Assembly (NCBI RefSeq): GCF_000687875.1
Contig: NZ_JHYG01000008.1
Span: 1 to 64,000 of the forward strand
Origin: Acidocella facilis ATCC 35904
GTDB taxonomy: Bacteria > Pseudomonadota > Alphaproteobacteria > Acetobacterales > Acetobacteraceae
Length of the DNA: 64,000 nt
Direction: 5' to 3'
Shown here: piece by piece, positions 55,720 through 64,000 of the stretch
How the letters are laid out: every line of letters starts with the position of its first letter
Position numbering within the stretch: position 1 is the stretch's first letter
Notes under the pieces: model-generated
Told to the model about the DNA's origin: nothing
The model's database searches: none
What the model saw: the letters and a program-made list of their open reading frames with translations, nothing else
Position numbers and translations under genes: made by a program

Positions 55720-56229
55720 TTAAACCGCCTCGCTGATCTTGATCGCCGCCTTGCAGCCGGCCTTGATCAGCCCGGTCAGCAATTTATAGGCCGGCGCCTG
55801 CTCGGCGCCGTGCTCCAGCCCGATATCGCGATGCTCCAGCTCTTCCAGCCGGAAGCGCTCGATCGTCTCCGCCAGCTCCTGCTCGCCTTCGGGCAGCGCG
55901 TCGCGCTGGGCGGCGTAATGCTCGTCGATGGTCTCCTCCACCGCCACGGTGCAAGCCATCGCCGCCTTCTCGCCCAGCGCCGCGGTCAGCGCACCGAGCG
56001 CGAAACCGGCCACATGCCAGATCGGCAGCATCGCCGTCGGGCGGGAGCGCCGCGCGGCGATCAGCCCTTCGAAGGTCTGCTTATGCACCGTCTCCTGCTC
56101 CAGCATGTGGCGCAGCAGATCACCCTTCGGCCCGCGCCCCAGCACCGCCAGCTGCCCGGCATAGATGCGCTCGGCGCCATATTCGCCGGCATGGTCCACA
56201 CGTACAAACCGCTTGATCGTCTCGTCCAT
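55720..56229 (-). CDS. coq7: Demethoxyubiquinone hydroxylase
   Basis: 169 residues from ATG 56229. The di-iron ligands are in DHAGEYGAERIYAGQ, EQETVHKQTFE, VEETIDEHY and EELEHRDIG, matching COQ7/CLK-1. It hydroxylates demethoxyubiquinol in ubiquinone synthesis; alphaproteobacteria commonly use this enzyme instead of UbiF. It overlaps the dsbB-like gene by one base (TGATG), so both could be co-translated. Confidence 0.93.
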   Translation of the reverse strand: MDETIKRFVRVDHAGEYGAERIYAGQLAVLGRGPKGDLLRHMLEQETVHKQTFEGLIAARRSRPTAMLPIWHVAGFALGALTAALGEKAAMACTVAVEETIDEHYAAQRDALPEGEQELAETIERFRLEELEHRDIGLEHGAEQAPAYKLLTGLIKAGCKAAIKISEAV

Positions 56230-56699
56230 CACCGCCTCCGCTTCGGCCGCCCCCCCGCCATGCTGAAAAACAGCACGGTCAAGATAATGGCGGCACAGAA
56301 ATCCATCTGCGCCATCGAGATCGGGACCCCGGCCAGCAGATGCACCGGCCGGTCACACGGCACCGCCGGCGTCATCGGCAGCGCCGCCCCCGGGGTGAGC
56401 ATGCCATTGCACTCCGGCAAGGGCGATGGCCACCAGCCGAACTCCACGCCGACATGCAGCCCGGCAATGAAAATATCCGCCAGCATCGCCAGCCCGGCCA
56501 GCCCCAGCAGCACCCGACCGAACCGCCCGCCGAACAGCAGCGCTAGCAGCCCCAGCAGGATGACGATGCGGTAGGGCCAGCGCTCCATCAGGCACAGCTC
56601 GCACGGCACCAGATGCAGCCCATATTGGGCGAAATACGCGACACCGAGAGCGGCGGCGGCGAGGGCGACGGCGATCAATCCAGCCAGACGAACATTCAT
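56229..56699 (-). CDS. dsbB: DsbB-family disulfide bond protein
   Basis: 156 residues from ATG 56699, four predicted membrane helices (LAGLIAVALAAAALGVAYFAQ; RIVILLGLLALLFGGRF; MLADIFIAGLHVGVEF; AAIILTVLFFSMAG). The first periplasmic cysteine pair is CELC (VPCELCLMERWPYR). The second pair would be in PECNG and PCDRP. It re-oxidises DsbA using ubiquinone. Interestingly paired with coq7, which makes that quinone; shared regulation is inferred. Confidence 0.9.
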   Translation of the reverse strand: MNVRLAGLIAVALAAAALGVAYFAQYGLHLVPCELCLMERWPYRIVILLGLLALLFGGRFGRVLLGLAGLAMLADIFIAGLHVGVEFGWWPSPLPECNGMLTPGAALPMTPAVPCDRPVHLLAGVPISMAQMDFCAAIILTVLFFSMAGGRPKRRR

Positions 56700-56763
56700 G
56701 CCCGCCTTTTGCTCCCTTTCGCGCCTGCCGCCAAGCTTCACCACGCCCCCGGCTTTTGCCGGC

Positions 56764-56862
56764 TAGAGCGCCCTGACCGTAAACGGTCAGCGCGCTCTAG
56801 CCCTTTGTTTTGGCGAGCAACTTTATGACCCTGAATGAGTCCAATCAGGGTCATGTTGCTCT
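56764..56862. repeat. Family-2 palindromic repeats between dsbB and hslU
   Basis: First CTAGAGCGC...GCGCTCTAG around CTGACCGT with ACGGTCAG. Then GCGAGCAACTTTATGACCCT, GAATGAGTCCAATC, AGGGTCATGTTGCTCT. The second shares its GCAACTTTAT and TTGCTCT arms and GAGTCC centre with the copy at about 40268-40315, while its stem sequence differs. It lies just after the hslU stop. Confidence 0.65.
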
Positions 56863-58177
56863 ACAAAATGAAACGCGACAGATCGCCCTTGCTGGCCAGC
56901 GGCGCCACTTTCTCATTCACATAGGCGGCGTCGATGGTGATCGCCTCGCCGGAACGGTCGGTGGCGGTGAAGGAAATCTCCTCCAGCATCCGCTCGATCA
57001 CCGTCGCCAGCCGCCGCGCGCCGATATTCTCGACCCGCTCATTGATGTCGAAAGCGAGCGAGGCGATCTCATCCACCGCGTCATCCGCGAAGGTGAGATC
57101 CACCTTCTCAGTGCCCAGCAACGCCACCGACTGCTTCAGCAGCGAATGCTCGGTATCGGTGAGGATGCGCTTGAAATCATCGCGCGAGAGCGAGCTCAGC
57201 TCGACGCGGATCGGCAGCCGCCCCTGCAATTCCGGCAACAGGTCCGAGGGCTTGGCGACATGGAAGGCGCCCGAGGCGATGAACAGGATATAATCCGTCT
57301 TCACCGGCCCGTATTTGGTCGAGACCGTGGTGCCCTCGATCAACGGCAGCAGATCGCGCTGCACCCCCTCGCGCGAAACATCCCCGCCCTTGAAGCCGGC
57401 ATCGGAGCGCGCGCAGATCTTGTCGATCTCATCGAGGAACACGATGCCGTTCTGCTCGGCATGCATCAGCGCGTCCTTGGTCAGCTGCTCGGTATCCAGG
57501 AGCTTGTCCGCCTCCTCGCGCTGCAAGGCACGGCGCGCATCCGGCACCAGCATTTTCTTCTTCTGGGCCTGCTTGCCAAACATGCCCTTCATCATGTCGC
57601 CAAGATTGATCGCCCCGCCCGGCGGCATGCCGGGCATATCCATCATGCCGATCGGCGTGCCCGGCGCCTCTGAAATCGACACCTCGATCTCCTTGTCCTC
57701 CAGCTCGCCGGCGCGCAGCATGCGGCGGAATTTCACCCGCGTATCGGCGGAGGCGCCTTCGCCCACCAGAGCGGTAATCAGCCGCTCCTCGGCGTTGAGT
57801 TCCGCCTTGGCTTCCACGCCCTTGCGGTTCTGCTCGCGCAGCATGGTGATGGAAGCTTCCACCAGATCGCGCACGATGCTCTCCACATCCCGGCCGACAT
57901 AGCCGACCTCGGTGAATTTGGTGGCTTCCACTTTCAGAAACGGCGCCTGGGCCAGCTTGGCGAGGCGCCTGGCGATCTCGGTCTTGCCGCAGCCGGTCGG
58001 GCCGATCATCAGGATGTTTTTCGGCACCACCTCATCGCGCATCTCCTCCGGCAGCTGCTGGCGGCGCCAGCGATTGCGCAAAGCGATGGCCACGGCGCGC
58101 TTGGCGTCGTTCTGGCCGATGATGAAGCGGTCAAGCTCGGAGACGATCTCGCGGGGGGAATAAACGGGAATGTCCAT
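56861..58177 (-). CDS. hslU: ATP-dependent protease ATPase subunit HslU
   Basis: 438 residues, AAA+ ATPase. The opening [23 protein letters not shown], Walker [16 protein letters not shown], Walker B region [11 protein letters not shown], the I-domain (about 140-250), sensor and C-terminal tail ending DLSRFIL are present. It unfolds substrates and feeds them to HslV. Complete. It follows hslV with no gap. Confidence 0.96.
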   Translation of the reverse strand: MDIPVYSPREIVSELDRFIIGQNDAKRAVAIALRNRWRRQQLPEEMRDEVVPKNILMIGPTGCGKTEIARRLAKLAQAPFLKVEATKFTEVGYVGRDVESIVRDLVEASITMLREQNRKGVEAKAELNAEERLITALVGEGASADTRVKFRRMLRAGELEDKEIEVSISEAPGTPIGMMDMPGMPPGGAINLGDMMKGMFGKQAQKKKMLVPDARRALQREEADKLLDTEQLTKDALMHAEQNGIVFLDEIDKICARSDAGFKGGDVSREGVQRDLLPLIEGTTVSTKYGPVKTDYILFIASGAFHVAKPSDLLPELQGRLPIRVELSSLSRDDFKRILTDTEHSLLKQSVALLGTEKVDLTFADDAVDEIASLAFDINERVENIGARRLATVIERMLEEISFTATDRSGEAITIDAAYVNEKVAPLASKGDLSRFIL

Positions 58178-58729
58178 TTAAATCGTTTCAACAACCAGGT
58201 TTTCGTTGGTGTAGATGCAGATGTCGGCGGCGATCTTCATCGCCCGGCGGGCGATCTCCTCGGCGGAGAGATCATCCACCGTCATCAGCGCGCGCGCGGC
58301 CGAGAGGGCGTAATTGCCGCCGGAGCCGATGGCGATGATGCCATCGGAGGGCTCCAGCACATCGCCATTGCCGGTGAGGGTAAAGCCCCTCTCCTTGTCG
58401 GCGACGATCAGCATCGCCTCCAGCCGGCGCAGATAGCGGTCCGTCCGCCAATCCTTCGCCAGCTCCACGCAGGCGCGCTCCAACTGGTTGGGAAACCGTT
58501 CCAACTTCGCTTCGAGCCGTTCCAGAAGGGTGAAGGCGTCAGCCGTGGCCCCGGCGAAGCCGGCGATCACGCTGCCATTGCCAATCCGCCGCACCTTGCG
58601 CGCGTTTCCCTTTACAACGGTGTTGCCGAGCGATACCTGCCCGTCCCCGGCCACGACAACCTGGCCATTGCGGCGAACGGACAAAATGGTGGTGCCATGC
58701 CAGCCCACCGGATCGTTATGCTCTGTCAT
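58178..58729 (-). CDS. hslV: ATP-dependent protease peptidase subunit HslV
   Basis: 183 residues from ATG 58729. A proteasome-like peptidase with the mature N-terminal threonine in [22 protein letters not shown] and [14 protein letters not shown]. The C-terminal ENLVVETI packs against HslU. A start 36 bases upstream adds residues removed before the active Thr and is unlikely. Confidence 0.95.
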   Translation of the reverse strand: MTEHNDPVGWHGTTILSVRRNGQVVVAGDGQVSLGNTVVKGNARKVRRIGNGSVIAGFAGATADAFTLLERLEAKLERFPNQLERACVELAKDWRTDRYLRRLEAMLIVADKERGFTLTGNGDVLEPSDGIIAIGSGGNYALSAARALMTVDDLSAEEIARRAMKIAADICIYTNENLVVETI

Positions 58730-58925
58730 GACCCAAGAGATGGCACCCGCCCCGGCGCCCGGCAAGGGGCGCGGTTTTTGCGCAAAACGCGCGGCAGACT
58801 GCCCAAAACCTGCCTGTCCGCAAAAGCTTTGTGCACTATATTACAAAATATTCGTGACTTCCCCTTTGTCCTTCGGCAAAAAAGTGCTAACGCGCGGCGA
58901 TGGCTTCCGAATTGAACCAGACCCC

Positions 58926-59816
58926 ATGACGCCGATCGACGAGTCCGAAATTCTCCCTGGCCTTGGCAAGCGCGTGAAATTGCTGCGCGCCCGCAGGGGC
59001 ATGACGCGCCGGGTACTGGCCGGCGAGGCGGATGTATCCGAGCGGCATCTGGCCAATCTGGAATCGGGCACCGGCAATGTCTCGATTCTGGTGCTGGCGC
59101 AAGTCGCCCAGGCGCTGGATTGCTCCCTGGCCGAGCTGCTGGGCGATGAAACCACCTCCTCCCCGGAATGGCTCTCCATCCGCCGGCTGCTGCATGGGCG
59201 CGAGCCGAGCGAGATCGCCCGCGCTTTGCAGGGTTTGAGCGACATGTTCGGCAATAGCCGCCCGCATGGCGGCGCCACACGGCATCACCGCATCGCGCTG
59301 GTGGGCTTGCGCGGGGCGGGCAAATCCACGCTCGGGCAGATGGTGGCGGCCAAGCTCGGCTATCCGTTCGTCGAGCTGCGGCTGGAAATCACCCGGCTGG
59401 CCGGCTGTGCGCCTGCGGAAATCCAGGCCCTCTACGGCTCCAACGCCTATCGCCGCTATGAGCGCCAGGCGCTGGAGGATACGCTGCAGACCTACCCGTC
59501 CTGCGTCATCGCCACCGCCGGCGGGCTGGTGAGCGACAATGCCACCTTCGATCTGCTGCTGAATAACTGCCTCACCGTCTGGCTGCAGGCCACGCCTGAG
59601 GATCATTTCACCCGCGTGCTGGCCCAGGGCGATCTGCGCCAGCTGCCCGGCAACCGCAACGGCGTCGAGGATATCCGGCTGACGCTGGAAAGCCGTGTCG
59701 GCTTCTACGCCAAGTCCGACCTCGCCTTTAACACTTCGGGCAAGACGCTGGATGAAGCCTTTGACGGTCTGATGGGGATGCTGCGCCAGCATGCCTGGGC
59801 GGCCGAGGCCGTCTAG
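58926..59816 (+). CDS. XRE regulator fused to shikimate-kinase-like domain (BzdR/BoxR type)
   Basis: 296 residues from ATG 58926. Residues 10-75 are an XRE HTH (LGKRVKLLRARRGMTRRVLA, then ADVSERHLANLESGTGNVSI). From about 122 comes a shikimate-kinase-like P-loop domain, ALVGLRGAGKSTLGQMVAAKL. This fusion is the layout of BzdR and BoxR, benzoyl-CoA-sensing repressors. Here no benzoate genes are in the window, so the ligand is unknown; homologues in other genomes regulate different aromatic or central pathways. The kinase domain binds the ligand rather than phosphorylating shikimate in known members. Confidence 0.87.
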   Translation: MTPIDESEILPGLGKRVKLLRARRGMTRRVLAGEADVSERHLANLESGTGNVSILVLAQVAQALDCSLAELLGDETTSSPEWLSIRRLLHGREPSEIARALQGLSDMFGNSRPHGGATRHHRIALVGLRGAGKSTLGQMVAAKLGYPFVELRLEITRLAGCAPAEIQALYGSNAYRRYERQALEDTLQTYPSCVIATAGGLVSDNATFDLLLNNCLTVWLQATPEDHFTRVLAQGDLRQLPGNRNGVEDIRLTLESRVGFYAKSDLAFNTSGKTLDEAFDGLMGMLRQHAWAAEAV

Positions 59817-59844
59817 ACCGCCTATCGCGCACGCGGCTTTGACC

Positions 59845-60720
59845 ATGCAGAGCCCGCCCAACCCGTTTTACGATCCAGACTGGCCGGCACTGGCGCGGGC
59901 CGCGCAACAGGCGCTGGCCACGGCACGCGCCGCCGAGGCGCAGGCGCCGCTGGGCAGCCCCGCCCATCATCTCGCCCTCGCCGCGCTGGACGCGGCCCGC
60001 CAGGACGCCCAGCGCGCCCAGCGCGCCGCCTTCCCCCTCATCGCCGACTATGCCGCCTGGCGCTTCTCGAACCTGCCCGACGCCAAGGACGGGTTTTCCG
60101 TGCTGCCGGACCCGGCCAGTTTCGAGAGCCTGGCGGCGGTGGATCAGGCCTGCATCAGGCTGCTGCGCCAGCGCCAGGAGGGGGCGGATGTCAGCGCCAT
60201 TCTGCTGCGCGACGGCCAGCCCGCCAGCCTCACGGCCTTCGCCGACCCGGCCGGGTTGCTCTCCAGCTGGCGGCAATTCGGCAGCAACGGGCCGGAGGCC
60301 CTGGTCAGCGCCTGCGAGCTGGGCGAGGCCATCCATCTCTGCATCGCGCATCGTTGGGGCGGCATCGGCCCCAACTCCAATGCCCGCTATCTGCACGCCG
60401 CCAGCCAGCTGGCGCAGGAGACGATCCTGCTGCGCCTGCCGGCGGCGGCGATCCTGTTCCGGGATGAGGGCTACCGCCTCGCCGCCAACCGCGAGACGCT
60501 GCGCGCCGCCAACCGCATCGCGGCGCGGCTGGTGTTCTACCGCCATCTGCTGCCCGGCGCCGGGCAGCGCGAGGAATTCGCCCGGGTGACTCTGGTCTGG
60601 AACGGGGCGCGCTGCATCGAGCCGGATTGGGAGGCGGAGATCTATGGCAGCCTGCCGCTGCCGTTGCGCGCCACCCTGTTCGCCGCCCCCGCCCCGGCGC
60701 CGCGCCTGCCCGGCGGCTGA
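59845..60720 (+). CDS. Hypothetical protein, 291 residues
   Basis: No family recognised. It is soluble and Ala/Arg-rich, with an N-terminal helical segment (PALARAAQQALATARAAEAQ) and a mid-protein HLCIAHRWGGIGPNSNARY motif. It follows the HTH-shikimate-kinase regulator by 28 bases on the same strand, so it could be controlled by or with it. Codon use and composition match neighbours, so it is likely a real core gene. The start is reasonable but lacks a strong ribosome binding site. Confidence 0.65.
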   Translation: MQSPPNPFYDPDWPALARAAQQALATARAAEAQAPLGSPAHHLALAALDAARQDAQRAQRAAFPLIADYAAWRFSNLPDAKDGFSVLPDPASFESLAAVDQACIRLLRQRQEGADVSAILLRDGQPASLTAFADPAGLLSSWRQFGSNGPEALVSACELGEAIHLCIAHRWGGIGPNSNARYLHAASQLAQETILLRLPAAAILFRDEGYRLAANRETLRAANRIAARLVFYRHLLPGAGQREEFARVTLVWNGARCIEPDWEAEIYGSLPLPLRATLFAAPAPAPRLPGG

Positions 60721-60809
60721 GCGAGAGAATCGGCGCGGAGCGGCCCTGTGATGCTGGCCAACCGGCGTCTCCCCTTGACCGGCACCGCCCGCCCCGCAAA
60801 TCCTGCGTC

Positions 60810-61355
60810 ATGGCTGTTCCGAAACTCTATCTCGCCGGGCCGGACGTGTTCCTGCCCCATGCCGCCGCGATGGCGCAGGCCAAGCGCGATCTCTGCGCCG
60901 CCCATGGGCTGGAGGGCATCGCCCCCTTCAACCCAAATCTCGACCTCAACCGCCCCGCCGCCGAGCTCTGGCGGGCGATCTACGCTGATGATCTGCGGAT
61001 GATGCGCGAAAGCGATGCGATCCTCGCCAACCTCACCCCGTTTCGCGGCGCCTCGGCGGACGCCGGCACGCTGGTCGAGCTGGGCTGGTTTCTCGGCCAG
61101 GGCAAGCCGGTCTTCGGCTATTCCAACTCGGCGCAAAACTTCGCCACCCGCGCCGGGGCGCAGATCGAGGCGGTGGGCGACGCCCTGCCCGGGCTGATCA
61201 TCGAGGATTTCGGCTGCGCCGATAATCTGATGATCGAGGGCAGCCTGAGCCTGCCGCTCACTTTGCCCGCGGACGGGCTCGGCCGCCCCTTCGATTCGCT
61301 GGAAATTTTCGAAATCTGCCTGGCCCGCGTCGCGGACTGGTTCCGGCGCGTCTAA
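60810..61355 (+). CDS. Nucleoside 2-deoxyribosyltransferase-like protein
   Basis: 181 residues from ATG 60810. The NDT fold is suggested by KLYLAGPDVFLPHAAAMAQAK at the start, then ADDLRMMRESDAILANLTPFRG and GTLVELGWFLGQGKPVFGY, which carry the conserved Asp and Glu of the family. Members transfer deoxyribose between bases or hydrolyse deoxynucleosides. The exact substrate is unknown. Confidence 0.85.
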   Translation: MAVPKLYLAGPDVFLPHAAAMAQAKRDLCAAHGLEGIAPFNPNLDLNRPAAELWRAIYADDLRMMRESDAILANLTPFRGASADAGTLVELGWFLGQGKPVFGYSNSAQNFATRAGAQIEAVGDALPGLIIEDFGCADNLMIEGSLSLPLTLPADGLGRPFDSLEIFEICLARVADWFRRV

Positions 61356-61379
61356 ATAAAAATTAGCGCCCCCATTGCG

Positions 61380-62066
61380 CTAAGCGTTCAAACTATACCC
61401 GCCGCCATCGGTGACCAGCAGCTTGGCATTCTGCGGGTCCGCCTCGATCTTCTGACGCAGCCGGTAGACATGCGTCTCCAGCGTATGGGTCGAGACGCCC
61501 TCATTATAGCCCCAGACCACTTCCAGCAGCGTCTGCCGCGGCACCGGCTTGCCGGCGCGGTAGAGATGCTTGAGAATCGCCGCCTCCTTGTCGGTGAGGC
61601 GGATTTTGCCCCCCTTGGCATCCAGCAGCTGGCGCGCGGCGGGGCGGAAGCTGTAGGGGCCAAGCTTGATCTCGGCATCCTCGGAATTCTCGAAACTGCG
61701 CATATGCGCGCGCAGCCGCGCCAGCAGCTCATTCAGTCGGAAGGGCTTGGCGAGATAATCATTGGCGCCGGACTCCATCCCCTGCACCACATCCTCTTCC
61801 TCGACCGAGGCGGTGAGCATGAGAATCGGCGCCTTGAGGCCACGGGCGCGCAGGCGCTTGCAGAATTCCCGCCCGTCCCCGTCCGGCAGCCCGACATCGA
61901 GCAGCAGCGCATCATAGCGTTTGCCATTGGCGAGCCGGGTCTCCGCTTCGGCGAGGCTTCCCGCCTCTTCGGGCGCGAATTCGCCGTTGACCTGCAATTG
62001 CTCGGCGAGCGCCGTGCGCAGCGCCACGTCGTCGTCAACCAGCAGGATCGGTCGCGGGTCCGCCAT
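61380..62066 (-). CDS. OmpR/PhoB-family response regulator
   Basis: 228 residues. Receiver domain 1-120 with phospho-acceptor D57 (ALLLDVGLPDGDG), the Asp cluster VDDD near 10-13, and lysine in YLAKPFRLNELLARLRAH. A winged HTH fills the C-terminus (LTDKEAAILKHLYRAGKPVPR; THTLETHVYRLRQKIE). No sensor kinase adjoins it, so it is an orphan in this window. Its target genes are unknown. Confidence 0.9.
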   Translation of the reverse strand: MADPRPILLVDDDVALRTALAEQLQVNGEFAPEEAGSLAEAETRLANGKRYDALLLDVGLPDGDGREFCKRLRARGLKAPILMLTASVEEEDVVQGMESGANDYLAKPFRLNELLARLRAHMRSFENSEDAEIKLGPYSFRPAARQLLDAKGGKIRLTDKEAAILKHLYRAGKPVPRQTLLEVVWGYNEGVSTHTLETHVYRLRQKIEADPQNAKLLVTDGGGYSLNA

Positions 62067-62162
62067 GTTCGACTCCCTTGATATCTGAACAAATTCTAGC
62101 CCGTTTTCGCCTACCTGTCAGCCTCTCTGGCCAGATCCGCGGCGGCTCACTATTTTAAACAA

Positions 62163-63284
62163 ATGAATTCGCCGTTGCGTTCCGTTCAAGCCCCTCTCGG
62201 CACCCCCCGCACCCGGGCGGTGCACCGCGCCATCGCCGATGCCAGGCGCGGCGTGCCGGTGGTGCTGGCCGCGCGCAAGCCGCTGATCATCGCCCCGGCG
62301 GAGACGGTGGGCGCGGAAGGGCTGCGGCTGATCGATCTTCTCTCCACCGGCCCGGCTTCCCTGCTGCTCGCCCCCTCCCGCGCCGCCGCGGTGCTGCAAC
62401 ATGATGTGCCGGAAACCGCTCCCGCCATCGCGCTGGAGCTGGCCCGGCCGCTGATCGACGCGCAGACCCTGAAACGCGCCGCCGACCCGACGATGGAACA
62501 GATCCTGCCCCGCTTCTCCACCATCGAAGCCCCGGACGAAGCCACCGCCGCCCTGGCGCTGGGCAAGCTCGCCCGCCTGCTGCCGGCGATGGTGGTGGCC
62601 CCGGTGCGCCCCGGCTGGGCCACACGCCGCGAAGGCGCGGATTTGCTCACCGTCCCCGCCGCCGATCTGCTGGCCTATCCGCTGGAGCTGGCCTCCACCT
62701 TGATGAAGGTGGCCGAGGTCTCGGTGCCGCTGGACGCGGCGCGCGACGCCAGGCTGGTCGCCTTCCGGGCGCTGGACCAGGGCATCGAGCACATGGCCAT
62801 CCTGGTCGGCACGCCGGAGACGCAGGACGCCCCGCTGGTGCGGCTGCATTCGGAATGTTTCACCGGCGATCTCTTGGGATCATTGCGCTGCGATTGCGGC
62901 CCGCAGCTGCAAGGGGCGATTGCCCGCATGGGCCAGGAGGGCAACGGCGCGGTGCTGTATCTGGCCCAGGAGGGGCGCGGCATCGGGCTGATCAACAAGC
63001 TGCGCGCCTACACGCTGCAGGATCAGGGGCTGGACACGCTGGATGCCAACCGGGCCCTGGGCTGGCAGGCGGATGAGCGCAATTTCCACATCGCCGCCGC
63101 CATGCTGGAGGCGCTGGGGATCGAGAAGATCCGCCTGCTGACCAACAACCCGGAAAAGGTCGAAAGCCTCGCCGCCTGCGGCATCAATATCGTCGAGCGT
63201 GTGCCGCACCAGTTCGAGGCCAATGGCGTCAATGATTCCTATCTGGAGACGAAAGCCAAACGCTTCGGCCATCTGCTTGGTTGA
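62163..63284 (+). CDS. ribA: GTP cyclohydrolase II with degenerate RibB-like N-terminal domain
   Basis: 373 residues. Residues about 190-373 are GTP cyclohydrolase II: zinc cysteines in SECFTGDLLGSLRCDCGPQL, catalytic segment LYLAQEGRGIGLINKLRAY and C-terminal LLTNNPEKVESL. Residues 1-180 resemble a RibB fold but lack its active-site motifs, as in other alphaproteobacteria with a fused, inactive N-terminal domain. It opens GTP for riboflavin synthesis. No FMN riboswitch is seen in the short leader. Confidence 0.92.
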   Translation: MNSPLRSVQAPLGTPRTRAVHRAIADARRGVPVVLAARKPLIIAPAETVGAEGLRLIDLLSTGPASLLLAPSRAAAVLQHDVPETAPAIALELARPLIDAQTLKRAADPTMEQILPRFSTIEAPDEATAALALGKLARLLPAMVVAPVRPGWATRREGADLLTVPAADLLAYPLELASTLMKVAEVSVPLDAARDARLVAFRALDQGIEHMAILVGTPETQDAPLVRLHSECFTGDLLGSLRCDCGPQLQGAIARMGQEGNGAVLYLAQEGRGIGLINKLRAYTLQDQGLDTLDANRALGWQADERNFHIAAAMLEALGIEKIRLLTNNPEKVESLAACGINIVERVPHQFEANGVNDSYLETKAKRFGHLLG

Positions 63285-63768
63285 GTTCATCCTGCAAGGC
63301 GAGACGCTGCGCGGCGCCGGGCTGACCTTGCGCGCCGCCCATGGGCGCGGCGGCATCACCGCCCAGAAACGCGAAGGCGATGGCGCCACCCCCGCCGGGC
63401 TGCTGAAACTGGTGCGCGTGCTCTACCGCGCCGACCGCCTGCCCCCGCCGCGCTGCGCGGTGCCGCTGGAGCCGCTCTCCCCGTCCGATGGCTGGTGCGA
63501 CGACCCGGCGGACAAAGCCTATAACCAGCCCGTCCGCCTGCCCTTCGGCCCCAGCCATGAGGCGCTGTGGCGCGAGGATGGGGTCTACGACATCATCGGC
63601 GTGCTGGACTGGAACCTCGCCCCCATCGTGCCGGGCCGCGGCTCCGCCATCTTCTTCCACATCGCCACCCCGGACTACGCCCCGACGGCGGGCTGCGTGG
63701 CGCTGAACCGGCGCGACATGCAGACCGCCCTGGCGGCGGGGTTGAGCGCGATCCGCGTGCCCGGTTGA
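63277..63768 (+). CDS. YkuD-family L,D-transpeptidase-like protein
   Basis: 163 residues if it starts at TTG 63277, overlapping the ribA stop by eight bases; the start is uncertain. The YkuD signature is in HIATPDYAPTAGCVALNRRDM, with the catalytic His and Cys. RGGITAQKREGDGATPAG is the family's opening. Members cross-link peptidoglycan or attach lipoproteins. No signal peptide is seen, which suits the cytoplasmic-annotated short subgroup or an incorrect start. Confidence 0.8.
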   Translation: MVEFILQGETLRGAGLTLRAAHGRGGITAQKREGDGATPAGLLKLVRVLYRADRLPPPRCAVPLEPLSPSDGWCDDPADKAYNQPVRLPFGPSHEALWREDGVYDIIGVLDWNLAPIVPGRGSAIFFHIATPDYAPTAGCVALNRRDMQTALAAGLSAIRVPG

Positions 63769-63772
63769 AGCT

Positions 63773-64000
63773 TCAGCCCTGCTTGGAGCGCTGAAACGAG
63801 AAAATCAGAATGGTGAGGCTCAGCCCCAACGACACCAGATCCAGCAGCAGCGCCACCAGATCTGCCGCGATGCCGGGATCATGCCGCATGGCGACCATCC
63901 AGATCGAGCGCGCGACATGGGCCAGGAAGGAAATCAACACCCACCAGCCCGAATGGCCGGCATCGTGCAGCCGGCGTACCTGCAGGCTGATGGCGGGAAG
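63773..64000 (-). CDS. DUF805 membrane protein, C-terminal part
   Basis: Seventy-five codons run off the right edge of the window, so the N-terminal part is missing. LQVRRLHDAGHSGWWVL is the DUF805 hallmark, followed by membrane helices (LVALLLDLVSLGLSLTILIF). Function unknown. It is convergent with the transpeptidase gene. Confidence 0.85.
   Translation of the reverse strand, partial: LPAISLQVRRLHDAGHSGWWVLISFLAHVARSIWMVAMRHDPGIAADLVALLLDLVSLGLSLTILIFSFQRSKQG

Noticed and set aside
62067-62162. FMN riboswitch upstream of ribA
   Set aside because: The leader is only about 96 bases and shows none of the conserved RFN-element segments.

Overview
The window is high-GC DNA from an alphaproteobacterium, most likely an acetic-acid-bacterium relative (Acetobacteraceae/Rhodospirillales). 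That placement is inferred from gene content: the hopanoid gene hpnK, a Coq7-type ubiquinone hydroxylase, the yqeY-dnaG-rpoD block divergent from carA, fused degenerate-RibB/RibA, and two families of palindromic intergenic repeats. No rRNA, tRNA or CRISPR array was seen.

Positions 1 to about 10,030 form an accessory island. It starts with the end of an IS21-family element (C-terminus of istB plus multiple-repeat right end). Then come a FitAB/VapBC toxin-antitoxin pair, a frameshifted plasmid-type gene, a HipB-like regulator with a palindromic operator and only a scrap of hipA, a Fic AMP-transferase fused to a winged helix, and a compact leftward three-gene operon (8570-3899). The operon encodes two large dynamin-like P-loop proteins and a coiled-coil, C-tail-anchored membrane protein. 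Upstream of it are a 31-residue membrane peptide, a decayed UvrD/RecB-type helicase and a diverged tandem duplication. The two-GTPase operon is the best candidate here for an undescribed system; it resembles in outline the bacterial dynamin pairs linked to phage defence and membrane repair.

From 10,030 on the window is core chromosome. 10-14.5 kb: CPBP protease, hpnK, DUF1178, grxC, comF, a methyltransferase and radC. 14.5-21 kb: a complete tripartite RND efflux operon with a divergent TetR regulator. 21-25.6 kb: moaA, DUF3553, a pseudouridine synthase, a GNAT protein and rpoD. 25.6-35 kb: dnaG, yqeY, then carA (with an N-terminal helix-turn-helix extension), a HEPN/MNT pair inserted between carA and carB, carB, greA and threonine dehydratase.

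35-47.9 kb: aldo/keto reductase, trmJ, cysS, an M20 peptidase, yraN, an AI-2E-type permease, an XRE regulator leading into a sulfurtransferase/cystathionine beta-lyase/DUF4010 run, a monooxygenase-FAH pair and YciI. 48-56.7 kb: an orphan ParA, NAD(P)HX repair, an RcnB-like protein, an AceE-like TPP enzyme, an MFS exporter, an overlapping pair of unknown genes (one faintly Tse2-toxin-like), coq7 and dsbB. 56.8-64 kb: hslVU, an HTH-shikimate-kinase regulator, an unknown protein, a deoxyribosyltransferase-like protein, an OmpR-type regulator, ribA, an L,D-transpeptidase and a partial DUF805 gene.

Two recurrent palindromic repeat families punctuate gene ends outside the island and probably act as bidirectional terminators or REP-like elements.
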